From contig CM043949.1 of assembly GCA_014529385.2 (NCBI GenBank), positions 142,485,858 to 142,549,857 on the forward strand: a DNA stretch of 64,000 bases, given 5' to 3'. The DNA is from Adiantum capillus-veneris (taxonomy: Eukaryota > Streptophyta > Polypodiopsida > Polypodiales > Pteridaceae). Each line of letters begins with the position of its first letter. Position 1 is the first letter of the stretch. The notes under the pieces were generated by a model that did no database searches, was not told where the DNA came from, and worked only from the letters and a program-made list of their open reading frames with translations. Below are positions 23,501 through 34,989 of this stretch, one piece after another. Both the position numbers and the translations under genes were made by a program.

Positions 23501-23779
23501 TGTATAAATACTCATCCTCACGAGCACAACGTCTAATAATATTGTCCTTCCCTATCCTATAGAGAGTTCCTGCAATGAGAGAATAAGGTTCACATTATTT
23601 TAATAGTTTTTGAGCTATGTCCTTACGAATGTTTTGGGTGGAAAACCATTAACTAGAAAGTTCACAATCTTCTCACTCCATTCAGGTATGGTCTCAACTA
23701 GGAATAGAGAAGTATCAGGCAATTCATCATTGAATCCAGTAGGGGCTTCACCATTGGGTATGCGAGACAAATGATCCGC

Positions 23780-24105
23780 CGACATGTTTTTTACCAGGTC
23801 TCACTACAACGGTAAAATCAAACTCAATGAGAATTAACAACCATCGTGTAATTCTTCCCGAGGAACAAGGTTTATTTACTAGATACAACAAGGTTTGATG
23901 ATCCACATAGAAAACAAACTTGTTGGCAAGAAGGTAGTAGCAGAATTTTTTTACTGCATACTAAACCTTCTCGCTCTGTAGTGGTGTAGTTTCTTTTGAC
24001 ATCATTCAATTGACGACTTGCAAAGCTAATGGCGTAGTCCAATTTATTTTCTCCTGGTTGGGATGGAACACACCCAATAGCAAAGTTTGATACATCAATA
24101 TGCAC
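23780..24105 (-). pseudogene. Gypsy RNase H remnant
   Basis: Reads MHIDVSNFAIGCVPSQ, then LDYAISFASRQLN and NYTTTEREGL, matching the RNase H domain order (first Asp, then the S-R-x-L and T-T-E-x-E blocks). The C-terminal half is frameshifted. Confidence 0.75.
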
Positions 24106-24188
24106 ATGGAAAAATCTGGCACTCGTAGAATAGGAGCGCTAGTCAAGGTCTTTTTCAATGACTCATAAGCATGGTCACACTCCACGGT

Positions 24189-24817
24189 TCAGTGGAACTT
24201 AGTAAAAAGCTTGTACAAAGGACGAGCTATCTTGGAAAAGTTTAAAATAAACCGTTGGTAATAACCAACATGGCCCATGAACTTTTGTACTCCTTTATAG
24301 TTTGTAGGTGGTGGCAATTCAGCAATGGCTTTAATTTTGCTCTTATCTGTGGAAATCCCATTTTTGGACACTATATGCCCTAAAATGACTCCATGTTTAA
24401 CCAAAAAGTGGCATTTGAAAGGGTTTAAGGAGATGCGATACAATCTGCACTTCTCAAACACTTTTTGTAAGCATGATAGATGCTCTTTCCAAGAGGAATA
24501 AACACAAAGGTCATCTAAAAAATCTTCACAAAACTCCCTCAAATATTCCCTAAAACCAATGTTTATTAATCTTTGAAAGGTAGTAGGGGCATCAGTTAAG
24601 CCAAAAGCCATAACACAAAATGCAAACACTCCAAATTTGGTTATAAAGGTTGTTTTAGCTTGGCCCTCTAGTGCAATTGTGGTTTGATTGTAGCCAGAGT
24701 ACCCATCTAAAAAGCTATAAAATTCCTTCCCTGCAACTCTTTCAAGCACATGTTCTAAATATGGCAAGGGGTAATGGTCCCTCCTAGTGGCGGCATTGAC
24801 CTTCTTGAGATCCACGT
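24189..24817 (-). pseudogene. Gypsy reverse transcriptase, main part
   Basis: Open for about 210 codons up to the insertion junction: DLKKVNAATRRDHYPLP, SFLDGYSGYNQ (first catalytic Asp), VMAFGLTDAPTTFQ, EDFLDDLCVYS (catalytic DD), LGHIVSKNGI, HVGYYQRFI. The fold is that of a Tat/Athila-like or related non-chromovirus gypsy RT; the clade is inferred. Its N-terminus lies beyond the 2-kb insertion at 26792-27067. Confidence 0.85.
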
Positions 24818-26002
24818 TGTCGACGTGTGAGGCTCTCCATGGGTGACCGGGAGCACGGGGCTTCTGGCTATGAGAGAGAAAGTCGGCGTAGGCTCCCACC
24901 GAGTGAACGGAGCACAGTTAGTGGTGTGTTAAGCGGTAGCAAAGGCAAATATCGATGATTAGAGAGTAAATGCAACAGCTAACTGAGGATTAGAACATAA
25001 TTAACGGTTAATAGAAAGAGAGAGCAAGAAAATGAGAATTCTTCATATTCATGATCTCTGACTGCTTTGTTACAATTCGATCGCATACGCCAACGTTGGT
25101 ATGCACCTCGATCTGAAACCCCTGATCAGAAATCCCTGCTAAAGAACCCCGCCCTATTTTGACAGCAAAATTTCAACCCCTTTTGATTCCCATACTTCTC
25201 TTGAATGTGGCTCACGACCTCCCCTTGCCGCTCTTTGCTCTGTATATCAGCTGGATTCTCCTCCCCAAGCTACCTCCACTATTGTGGTCAAAACTCCTTG
25301 TGCTTGGCTCACGGCTCCTCTTCCCTCCGATTATTTTGCAGCACTTGCCGCATTTGCCCTTCACCTTCTCTCTCCTGGCCTCTTCTTCCACCTGGCCCGA
25401 CCCCCTTGTTGATGGTGGCCTTCATCCACCTCCTAAGAAATTGGGCTCCGTACAACCTGCTAACTCCTCCACTTTATAGCGATGGCTTTTCCTTTGTATC
25501 CGGTCTTATAACCCTCCTAACTGCCCTATGGTTGCTTGACAACTCCACCTTTGTTTTCTTTTATAGGTTGCGGCCCTAGTATCTACACCATTATGTAGCC
25601 TCTTCTGGGCCAACACTTCAAAGAAATACCTTTTTCGCCCCATTGTGTGGCCCTCCAATCGTGGTCAGGGCATTGCTCTTTGTGCTATCAAAATAGCGGC
25701 CGCTTTTCTGGCCTTCTCTATGCCTGAAGGAAATCCTCCCCCTTGCAACCGCGTTGGCCCTCCAAATTCTCCTGTTGCTCTTCGCCCAGTCTGCAAGTCC
25801 CCACCTCACAGCAATTGTCCCCCCTCCCACACAACTGACCCGGATCTCTTGGTCTTCCCATGTGGTGCTGGCTACCTACCCACAACTGGGCACCCTCGTT
25901 TGGTGCGCTCCCCCATGGCCTACCGACTCGGCCTACTGCTCTTGATAATCGACCCCCTATTCCGTTCCAGGTGGCATCCCTTCCTTCCCTGTAGGTTGCC
26001 CT

Positions 26003-26043
<41 letters not shown>

Positions 26044-26791
26044 TTCTCCTTCCCATTGCCGGTTCCTGACCTTTTTCCCATGCACACCCCCACTTCCCCT
26101 TTCTTCTCCAGCAACCAGGAGCGACCTCGCTATTGGTTTCCTTTTTTTAACATAGCCATGCAAAAATAATATTTTGACTCCATTCCCACACGGCCACTCG
26201 CCCTTCCAGCAGCTGTCGTGGACTCCATACACTTGGTGGCTCTGTTCATACATCACTAGCAGCCCCACTTCTCATGCCCACAGCCCCTTCCCACAAAAAC
26301 TATCACCTAAAGTCCCCTCCTCATTTTGCCATAGGCCAAGGCTTCTGGGCGCCCATTCTTAGGTGCAAGCATAGGTGAATGCATTTGGAGGAAACCTTCC
26401 CTCCGCAGCACGTCAAGCACTTAATAAATTTGGCATAACCTTTGACCAAAGCATTGTTGAAAATTTGATTTCATAGCGGAGCCACATATCGCATACATAG
26501 GAACTAAGGTTATGCCAAGCATAACGCTTCCGAAGTGCACCACTTTTTGACATACATGTCGGTCAAGCACTGCCGAGTACAACATTTTTGGCATACATCC
26601 CTGCCAAAGCATTGTTGAGCACAACATTTTGCATGCATATCAATCAAAGTACTGCCAAAGCTCAACCACATCCTCTCTCCAGTAGCCTGTTTGGCAAAAA
26701 GGCATGATGACGATTTATACCAATTTTGTCAAAATATGCAGTGGCTCTCTCATCCTCAATTTTCAACCCGTGCCCGCAAAGCAGCACGACA
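24818..26791 (-). mobile_element. Probable solo LTR inserted in RT
   Basis: The RT sequence breaks off at 24817 (DLKK) and resumes at 26792 (GKLRVCV); joining the edges restores the usual RVCVD-x-KK motif. The 1974-bp insert has TG...CA ends with a 5-bp terminal inverted repeat (TGTCG/CGACA on the minus strand). Flanking GCGT/ACGT suggests a degraded short target duplication. It contains no domain, but a poly(C) run at 26006-26042. The length, ends and absence of genes fit a solo LTR. Confidence 0.65.
26006..26042. repeat. Poly(C) run
   Basis: About 37 consecutive C residues; the proline- and glycine-run frames around it are artefacts. Confidence 0.95.
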
Positions 26792-27067
26792 ACGCACACT
26801 CTGAGTTTCCCATTATTTTTCGATACAATCACTATTGGAGACACCCATTCTGAATGCTCAATAGGGTATATGAATCTGCATTTCACAAGCTTTTCAATCT
26901 CTTCTTGAACAATCTTTGCATATTTAGGATTCATTGGGTAGGGTCGTTGTTGAACTGGTTTAGCCATGCTATTCATGGGGATTGTGTGTTGCACCACGGA
27001 AGGTGGAACATCTTTCATATCATGATATGTCCAAGCAAATATATCCCTGAATTCCTTGAGATGTTCT
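26792..27067 (-). pseudogene. Gypsy RT N-terminus
   Basis: Reads SVKEHLKEFRDIFAWTYHDM, VQHTIPM, RPYPMNPKYAKIVQEEIEKL and EWVSPIVIVSKNNGKLRVCV, the start of the RT domain. It joins directly to the main RT part at 24817 when the insert is removed. Confidence 0.85.
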
Positions 27068-28405
27068 TTAACACTAGGTTGGTAATGGGACACTTTTATG
27101 TCCTCGGACACTTTTATGTCCTGTTAAGTGACCATTTTCCTTGAATTATGTCAAGAGTTTCAAAATGGATTTTGAGGTGCTATCTATATATCTAGAAAGT
27201 TGTCTCATGAGCTGAAAAAAACTCGACATTTTTTTGGAATATCAATTCCATCTTTAACCTTGTCCTTGCACAACATTTCACAACCTAAACTGTGTGAAAA
27301 AACGGGTCCTGTTTTTGGCTTTTTTTAACTTTTTGCAACTATACCACTCTAGAATTCATGTTTTTGAGGTCTATAATGCTAGAGAACTATCTTTAGTAGT
27401 CCTCAACATGTCCTGATGCTTCTAGGGAGAAATAAATGTTAAAGTTGTAAGTTATGACCAAATTACAAAAATTGTCAAATCCTGTTTTTTAGCCAATTTT
27501 AGCTCTTCTATGATTTTTTTGGTGGCTTTCATGATATCCAAATGCAGTTTTGATTTTCTATGTCGCATATTGTAACATAAAGCTATTATTCCTTGAGTTT
27601 TGGGGCACCTAATACCCTATTTTGCATAGTAGACAACGATGGTTGATTTTTTCAATTATAGAAGAAAACGAGACATTCTATTATATCAAGTATAGCTTTT
27701 TCAATATTGTTAGTTTCTTGTGACAACTACATGCATTTTGTAGGTAGTAACCATATCTAGTCATAAGGATCAAATTTGGCTAGATACTGAATACTTTCTA
27801 TGGGATTCTACAACTCATAATGTTGAACCCAGTCTTTTCATGTTTGCTGTATTTAGCACTTCCTCTTTGTCCCTAAGATTCCCCTTGGTAAGAGATGTAT
27901 TATTCTTTTGACATGCTCCATGGCTCCTTATGAACCTAAAGGACAATAGGGAACTAAGAAAACATGCATATATTATTTGTATTGAGCGTGGCTATAGAAA
28001 CTTTGATGATAGGTCTACAGAATGGTAAAAAATCAACTTTTTTGTACCTATTTCTTTTGGCAAAACAAAAAATAGTGAGTGAGTTCTTATCACCAACCCA
28101 CTGAAGTTAACTAGGGAATTTATCTCAAGTCCTACAAAAATCCCTAATCTTATTTTTATGCAACAAAACGTAAGAAATGACTGTTTTGATGAAAATGCAC
28201 TGGTCCATCAACTTTGGAGGCTTGGTGTGACCAAAAGATGAGAAATTTTACAAGTTTCTTATTTTTTCCATGTGTAGTAGGCCTTGAACTATACCCTCAT
28301 GAAAGGATTTTACAAAATGAGTGGATCTACTATGGTTTTGGAGGTTTTTTTCAAAACCCTGAAAGGACACTTTTATGTCCTGTTAGGTTACCAACCTAGT
28401 GTTAA
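27068..28405. mobile_element. Insertion with inverted and direct end repeats
   Basis: TTAACACTAGGTTGGTAA at 27068-27085 is exactly inverted at 28388-28405. The near-palindrome GGACACTTTTATGTCC occurs at 27088-27103, 27106-27121 and 28365-28380, and a 28-bp segment starting with it is directly repeated (27106-27133 and 28365-28392). The ~1.25 kb core is AT-rich and non-coding. The surrounding gypsy protein is interrupted between EIEECVLN and QPSVKEHL. I cannot assign it to a superfamily. Confidence 0.6.
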
Positions 28406-29625
28406 GTACACACTCCTCAATCTCTATCAGATCTTGGGCAATGAAAACAGGTTTGGACTCTTCTCCTGGGTCTGCTAACTCTATTTCCTTAACTATCATT
28501 GGACAATCATAGACTCCATTGCTTCCATCGATACGTTTTCTTTGAGCCTTTGTATACACAACCTTGCGTTCCTCTGTGGTGTAGGATTTGAAATGTTCAG
28601 GTGTAGGGTGTAAGTCTGTGGGATCCTATTGTTTTGTGGATTGTGATTTCACTTCCGATTCCTTTTGTTGTTGAGCTAACTCTCGATTTTGTCGTCTCCT
28701 TACAGTACGGCTCAACTTGGGCTTCTCTGTAGCCTCTAGTTGTGCAATGTCAATGGGTTGTGGACTACACCACATAACTCTTTGAAGGTATCCATGCCAC
28801 TTATCTACCAACTTTCAATGAGCATCACATGTCCCTATATAATTAATCCATTCTGTGGTAGATTTCTTTTCATTTATTCTAGCACATACCTTTTCTTGAT
28901 ATCATCGCCTCTTATATCTTTTACTCTTCTTGTCTAATTTTTTATTACGGCCGATCTCTAGTGAAGAGTCACTAGATGAATGGCTACTTGTGTCTTCTCC
29001 TCCCTTGGATAGATTATCATCTAGGGTACCACTGGGCCCTGAATGGTTTGTCCCCACATTTGCACTAAGATTTAACTCAGATTCTTCATCCTCAGAGTCA
29101 ATTTCAATTGATGATTCAAACCCCAAATCATGTGGGCTATAGTCTTGTGAAACGCTACTAGTTCCAATGCCAGTCAAACCTTCATTTTGTAGGTCATCAA
29201 AAGCTATATGCATTGCTTCTAGCATCTTTAAGGGTACGAGTGGTGGCATTTCATCCCCCTCAGTTGTTACCCAGGTCGTCCCCCTGTTTCCCCAAGTGTC
29301 TATGGTTGCTGCTAGGTGGACCCAGTCCACATTGTCCGACTTAGTCATCCCAGGTAGTACATCCATATAAGGAGAATCTTCCCCAACATCAGTGTCCACT
29401 TTACACGTGTAACAATACTGTAATGGGGCCAAGTGAACTGTGGTGTCAGATCTATGATCAATTTTAAACATGTTTCCTAAAGGATTTGCTCGACGAGTTA
29501 CAAGATCCACTCGAATGAAAGAATCTTGGAACTGCAAGTAGACATGGTTTTTAGACTAGTCATGCACCATTTTTGCTTCCCTCATGAAAGGACGTCCTAA
29601 GATCAAGCTAATGATCATTTGATCA
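28406..29625 (-). pseudogene. Gypsy protease end and protease-RT linker
   Basis: The right end reads LILGRPFMREAKMVHD, the last part of a retropepsin, then VDLVTRRANPLGNMF. A long acidic Ser-rich linker follows (211-residue frame 28902-29537). Further on come KLVDKWHGYLQRVMWCSP and DPTDLHPTPEHFKSYTTEER, ending EIEECVLN before the RT. The active-site half of this protease is missing, because copia sequence starts abruptly at about 29626. Confidence 0.75.
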
Positions 29626-30895
29626 AGCAATGTCCTAAGTTGAGGGCCAAAGAGGCTAAGAAGAAAGAGATTGGTTCCACTACTGATGTTTTTTTCACTA
29701 CAAATGCAGCTATTGTTGAGTCTTCTATGAAAGGAGATGGTGATGCTGATGTTGATGCAGAATGGGCTTTTAGTGCAGAGTGCATTTATGATCCTTCCGT
29801 CCATGACGCATGTTTGTCAGTTGTTGTTGCAGATGCTCAAGCGTGGTACTTTTATAGTGGTGCTACAAAGCACATTACCTCTCATTGTGACTTGTTTAAC
29901 TCTCTCAAAAATGTTCCTTATGGGAATTCAGTCACTTGTGTGCCAACAATGCCTTTTATATGATCAAGGAAGTTGGAAATATCGTGCTTACTGCTACAAA
30001 TGGCAATTCTTTCACACTTGTTGATGCATTGTATGTACATGGGGGATTCACTAGTGGTAATAGGGGGATGCCACCTACGTGCAATAAAATTGTTTATTTA
30101 ACCCCTACATACGGGACCCTCCTATGTAAAATCTATCCATTTGTCCTTAGAAAACCCCCCTATTGTACACTCATGTTATACCATCGGTAACCCTTAGTGA
30201 ATCCCCCATGTGTATGTACCTGGGATCAAGAAGAATCTTTTATCAATATTTGCACTTGTTAGACTTGGTCTTGTAGTCAAATTTGTGGATGAAAAATGTA
30301 CAGTACATGATCTCAGTTTTGGTGATGAAATTGTTGCATTTGGCATATTATGTCATGGTCTGTATAAGCTCACTTTGTCTGAAAAGTGTGGGCAAAATTT
30401 TGCAAATGTAGTTGTGGATTCTAAGGCTATTTCAGATGCAAAACTTTGGCATGCACATTTCGGGCATCTGAATTTTGCCAGTTTGTTGCTTTTGCAAAAA
30501 TGTGATATGGTTGCTTCTTTGCTACCTCTTCAAGCACCTATCAAACATGTTTATGAAGGCTCTATTTTGGGTAAGATGCAACATTCTAAGTTTCCAAAGT
30601 ATGGTTCAATTAGGGCCACATGTAGGTTGCAGCTTGTGCATAGTGATGTTTGTGGGCCCATACAAACTCTATCCTTGGGCAATTACCTGTACTTCGTGAC
30701 TTTCATTGATGATTACTCCAGGCATGCATGGGTATATCCGCTTATAGCTAAGTCCGAAGTTTTTTTGTGCTTCAAGAAATTTCTGGCTATGGTTGAAAAG
30801 GTCTCGAAATGTACTATGGACACCCTCCGTTCCCATCAAGGGGGGAGTATATGTCTCATGAATTTAATGCATTTCTGGCTAGTCGCGTGAGATAA
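29626..30895 (+). pseudogene. Copia gag end, protease and integrase start
   Basis: Gag tail, then AWYFYSGATKH at about 29850, where the protease active site D-S-G is Y-S-G, so the catalytic Asp is gone. After the MITE, reading resumes with VPGIKKNLLSI, then KLWHAHFGHLN (pre-integrase) and LQLVHSDVCGP, which holds the first integrase Asp. FVTFIDDYSRHAWVYP follows. The second integrase Asp appears as His in TLRSHQGG, where a frameshift also occurs. The region is dead at both protease and integrase active sites. Confidence 0.82.
30038..30210. mobile_element. hAT-type MITE
   Basis: 173 bp with 16-bp perfect terminal inverted repeats (CATGGGGGATTCACTA) and an exact 8-bp target duplication TGTATGTA (30030-30037 and 30211-30218). 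The 8-bp duplication and C-A start are those of hAT elements. It interrupts the copia codons for ALYVPGIKK; removing it plus one duplication restores that frame. Confidence 0.9.
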
Positions 30896-31350
30896 AACAC
30901 CAATGTAAATTTCCTTATACGCCTTAGAAAAATGATGTTGCTGAGAGAAAAAACAGGTCACTTACAAAAATGGCATGATGATATGGTCAAAACTCAAGCT
31001 TTGCCGCATTTGTTTTGGCTTGAGGAAACCATGTGTGCCACTTATGTACTAAACAAGTTTCCTACAAAAGCTTTTTAGTCTTTGACTCCATTTGAATCAT
31101 GGCATGATAGAAAGCCTTCTCTCAAGCACATGTGTGTTTTTGGTCGTTTGGCATATACTTTGGTGCCACAAATGCAGTGCAAGAAATTGGATGATAAGGC
31201 TGTCAAATGTTTTTTTTTTTTTTGTTATAGTGCTGAAAGCAAAGGTTATAGGTTGTCTCATCCGCAAACAAAGCGTATCTTGGTCCAAGAGATGTTGTGT
31301 TTGTGGAATATTTTGTTCAGCCCTTGTTGTCATGTACTAGAGATAATAAT
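30896..31350 (+). pseudogene. Copia integrase C-terminal part
   Basis: Frames continue LPHLFWLEETMCATYVLNKF, then SLTPFESWHDRKPSLKHM, VFGRLAYTLVP and CYSAESKGYRL, matching the copia integrase core end and the G-Y-S/R region. A stop sits in KAF-stop-SLTPF. A T run at 31211-31222 may have slipped. Confidence 0.75.
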
Positions 31351-31837
31351 GTAAGCTCACATGACATTTATGACACTTTGTTGCTTTTTTTCAATGGTGG
31401 AAGTTCGAATGTAAATTCCAATGAGGCAAATGTTCAACATATGGAGGTTTTTGAAAATGTTATAGATCAGCTTATTAGTGATGCATAGCAGGTGTATGGA
31501 GGAGGAGCGAGTGCCAGAAGACACGCAGATGGGAAGTGGTTGCATGGGGGAGGGTGTATTGCCTTGGAACATGACAGAGTAAGGCCAAGGAGGGGAAGTC
31601 TTTAAGGAGGGTAATGCAGGGAGTTTGAACCGGCTGAGGGACACCATATAAGAGCAAAGTAGGGCCGCCACTTGAAGGGGAGGGAGGTTGTGCAGAGAAC
31701 AGCTACAAAGAGGGCCAAGGGGACCGCTATCGACCTATGAGCAGGAGGAGAGGTTCACTACAAGGAAATTTGCCATGGAGGGGGAGTTGGTTGGAGCGGA
31801 TGAAAGCAGGGAAGGAGTTGAAACACAAAGTAGACTA

Positions 31838-32293
31838 CACATTAGGTGAAAATTGGACTTACAAAGGGGCCCTTTAAGGAGTTTGACTTTACCTCTCTCT
31901 ACCAAAACGGGCGCATGGATAAATTTTTGCAAACAAACTCCAAAGTTGGCGGAGGTTTGACAGTTAGAATCTCCTCTTCAATCTCTATCTACTGATATAT
32001 AGCACGCCATGAGATTCCTCATATTTTAAAAGATTCGTTTTTTGATTCACTTAGATTCCAATAGAGTTGTCACATCATAGGTGAATCAAAAAAAGAATCT
32101 TCTAAAATATGAGGAATCTCATAGCGTCCTATATATCAGTAGATATAGCTTGAAGAGGACGTTCTAACTGTCAAACCTCCGCCAACTTTGGAGTTTGTTT
32201 GCAATAAATTATCCATGCACCCAATTTGGTAGAGAGAGGTAAAGTCAAACTCCTTAAAGGGCCCCTTTGTGAGTCCAAATTTCACCTAATGTG
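31838..32293. mobile_element. 456-bp foldback element
   Basis: Two 213-bp arms (31838-32050 and 32081-32293) are inverted copies with few mismatches, around a 30-base spacer. Outer ends read CACATTAGGTG / CACCTAATGTG. Flanking trinucleotides are CTA and CTT, so a 3-bp target duplication is possible but not proven. No coding content. Confidence 0.88.
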
Positions 32294-32562
32294 CTTCACA
32301 TAACTGTGAGTAGGGCAAAGAAGGTGGTGCTACACAGGAGACAGGAGGTGCCGAGAGATGCAGAAGAGGGCGCCCAAGAGTAGGTTTTGAGGAAGGTTGG
32401 AGGGTGTGGATTGCCTTTGTAGACCCGACAGGAAGAGAGGGAGGAGGGTTCTGTGAAAGAAAGGGGCGCGGGGTACTGTAGGCAAGGAAAGGAGTTATTG
32501 GATGAGATGATAGAAGTCGGCTGCAACACAAACTGATTCCTGAGAGCTAGCCAACCATAGCC

Positions 32563-32684
<122 letters not shown>

Positions 32685-33141
32685 ATAAACACACTCAGGA
32701 GAAGTGGGAATATCAAAGGAAGGACGGGGGCGAGGGGCCCTTGCTGCAATAATGAAGAAGCAAGAGAGAATGGCGGTATATTCATGAGGAGCCCGCGATC
32801 GCCATCGCCATCGCCATCACCATCGAAACATTTTTTGAAAAAAAAATGCTAAACAAAAGAAAAAGGGGGGTTTGGATCTCCCCCATCACTCACATGCACG
32901 GATGATGGGAGGACCTTTTCAAGACGTTTTTTGCTAGGAGTTTTCTTCCATGCATCAATTAAATTAACATGGTGATGCCTATGCGTGGCTCATGCCCAAT
33001 TGAGCATTCCTCTTGCCCCATGGTATGCTTGTGCTCAATGGGGCATGCCTCTTGCCTATGGTATGTGGCCCTTGCCTGACCATGTTTCATGGCTAGGATT
33101 TGAAAGGTATAACCACCTTCACTTACAGCGCAACACAAGAC

Positions 33142-34110
33142 ATGTCAGGTTTAGGTAATTTTCCTCCTAGCAAAAAGGCCATTGGTACGAATTGGGTTTA
33201 CAAGTTGAAACGCAAGCCAAATGGTGATATTGATCGCTATAAGGCTCGACTTGTTGGAAAAGGTTATGCATATAAAAAAGGCATGGATTATAAAGAGTCT
33301 TTTTCTCCCACTTTTTGTATGACTGCATTTTCTATGTGCATTTGGCAACTCATTTTAGTTAGGATGTACATCACTCAGACATTGTTACTAGTTTCTTGAA
33401 TGGTGACATATTTGAGGAAGTTTATGTAAGCAGCCTCACGATTTTGTCAAGAAAGGACAAGAGGATAAAGTGTGTGGATGTAAGAAAGCTTTCTATGGAT
33501 TGAAGCAATCTCCTCATGCTTGGTATGATAAATTTAACACTCATTTGGTCAAACGAGGCTTTCGTAATAGTCCAACAGAAAGCACATTGTGTGTAAAGTG
33601 TGAGGGTGATGTACTTCTCATTGTAGTTCTCTAAGTAGATAATTTGCTAATCACCGGACCAAATGAGAGATATATTGCTGAATTTAAAGCTGATTTGAAT
33701 GCGACTTTCAAGATGAAATATTTGGGGATGTTGCATCATTATTTGGGTATACAACTTAAGCAATGTGATGGTGGTATTTCCTTGTGTCAGAAAACTTACA
33801 TAGAGACATTGCTATGTAAGTTACGACTTGAGGATTGCAATTCTATTGCCACTCCCATGGAAACGGGTTTGGAACTGAGTCTTCATGATGCTGGTGATCG
33901 TGTTGATGTCACTCTTTACCACACTGTTGTTGGCTGCCTCATTTATGTATGCAACACGAGGCCTGTTATTCAGTTTGCAGTCTCACAAGTCAATAGATTC
34001 ATGCATAGCCTAGGGTATAAGCATTGGCAGGTTGTCAAGAGGACTTTTTGCTACTTGAGTGGCACTTTACATCTTGGCTTGTTTTATCCCAAAGGGGGGA
34101 TCATTGCTTT
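33142..34110 (+). pseudogene. Copia reverse transcriptase, degraded
   Basis: Reads KKAIGTNWVYKLKRKPNGDI, DRYKARLVGKGYAYKKGMDY, then after a break KKAFYGLKQSPHAWYDKFNT, and TGPNERYIAEFKADL onward. The catalytic YVDD box is stop-V-D-N (TAG at about 33634), so the RT is inactive. The stretch to GCLIYVCNTRP is otherwise open for 170 codons. Confidence 0.85.
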
Positions 34111-34619
34111 CAAATCTGCATGCTTTTTCAGACTCAGGTTTGGCTGGTTGTTTTGACACACGAGTGTCCACAAGTGGTTGTTTTGACACACGAGTGTCCA
34201 CAAGTGGTTTTTGTTTCATGCTTGGCAGCTCACGAATATCATGGTTGAGCGAGAAAAAACCTACTGTGGCCACTTCCAATTGTGAGTTTGAGTACAAGGA
34301 AATCTTCACAGCTATGATTTAGTGTGTATGGCTCAGACGCCTTATGGTTGATTTGGGTATTGAACATGACACTGCCAACACTATCTACACTGACAGTCAT
34401 AGCGCAATGGCAGTTGCAAGGAACCAAATTTTTCATGCTCGCACAAAGCACATTGAGGTGCATTACCACTATGTCAGGGAGAGGCTCTCAGTAGGAGAGA
34501 TCAGCTTGTCTTATGTGCCAACACAGGACAACCTTGCAGATATTTTCACAAAGGCATGGTCTCGTGAGAAGTTTGAAGCTTTCTGCAAAGCTTCAGCCTT
34601 ACTCCCCTTTGTGGGCTGA
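34111..34619 (+). pseudogene. Copia RNase H
   Basis: LHAFSDSGLAGC (first Asp), then a tandemly repeated ten-residue CFDTRVSTSG, SWLSEKKPTVATSNCEFEY (where the catalytic Glu block S-S-x-E-A-E-Y is altered), IYTDSHSAM (second Asp), HARTKHIEVHYHYVRE, and TQDNLADIFTKA. The last frame ends at a natural-looking stop at 34619. An in-frame TAG precedes CVWLRRL. Confidence 0.85.
34146..34205. repeat. 30-bp tandem duplication, in frame
   Basis: Two identical 30-bp units encode CFDTRVSTSG twice in the RNase H domain. Being a multiple of three, the frame is kept. Confidence 0.93.
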
Positions 34620-34681
34620 TCCCCTCATGGCATGGCACTTCCCTATACTCTATGTGCCAGCTCTCGTTCACCGCATCACTC

Positions 34682-34985
34682 CCAAGGGGGGATTTGTTAC
34701 CATATACATGTGGTAGTGATGCGTGGAACACACTTAGGACCTCCAAGGCATTTTTTCACTTCACTAGGATGTTTCTCCCCCGTGCATTGTATATACGCCC
34801 ATCACTCTAGGGCTAACTTATCTTTCCATTGCACACTAAGTAATACACTCTCTCTTGTGTGCCTTGAGCTTCCTTCGTCTTCTCCAAGTTGTGTGTGTTT
34901 TCCTGCAACCCTAATTCCAACAAAAATTGCACGGCTCTAATTTTCTAATATCTTCTCCTCTCCCCCTCTAAAAAATACTAAGATA
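34682..34985 (+). repeat. Polypurine tract and probable 3' LTR of copia
   Basis: CCAAGGGGGGATT then TGTTACCATATACATGTGG; the 34695 start fits TG. The right edge is lost against LINE sequence near 34990. Confidence 0.5.
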
Positions 34986-34989
34986 ACTA

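Larger units (their letters stand above)
20966..29625 (-). mobile_element. Old, nested Ty3/gypsy element
   Basis: Reading right to left: protease end and linker (29.6-28.4 kb), RT N-terminus (27.07-26.79 kb), RT (24.82-24.19 kb), RNase H (24.1-23.8 kb), integrase (23.5-22.4 kb), then a second retropepsin-like frame (22.3-21.5 kb). Two foreign blocks split it: 24818-26791 and about 27086-28387. Removing them restores a sensible order of domains. LTRs are not identified. Many stops and frameshifts; clearly much older than the 3.4 kb element. Confidence 0.85.

Noticed and set aside
25159-26169. Proline- and leucine-rich frames of 100-170 codons
   Set aside because: They lie inside the solo-LTR-like insert and depend on a poly(C) run; no homology signal.
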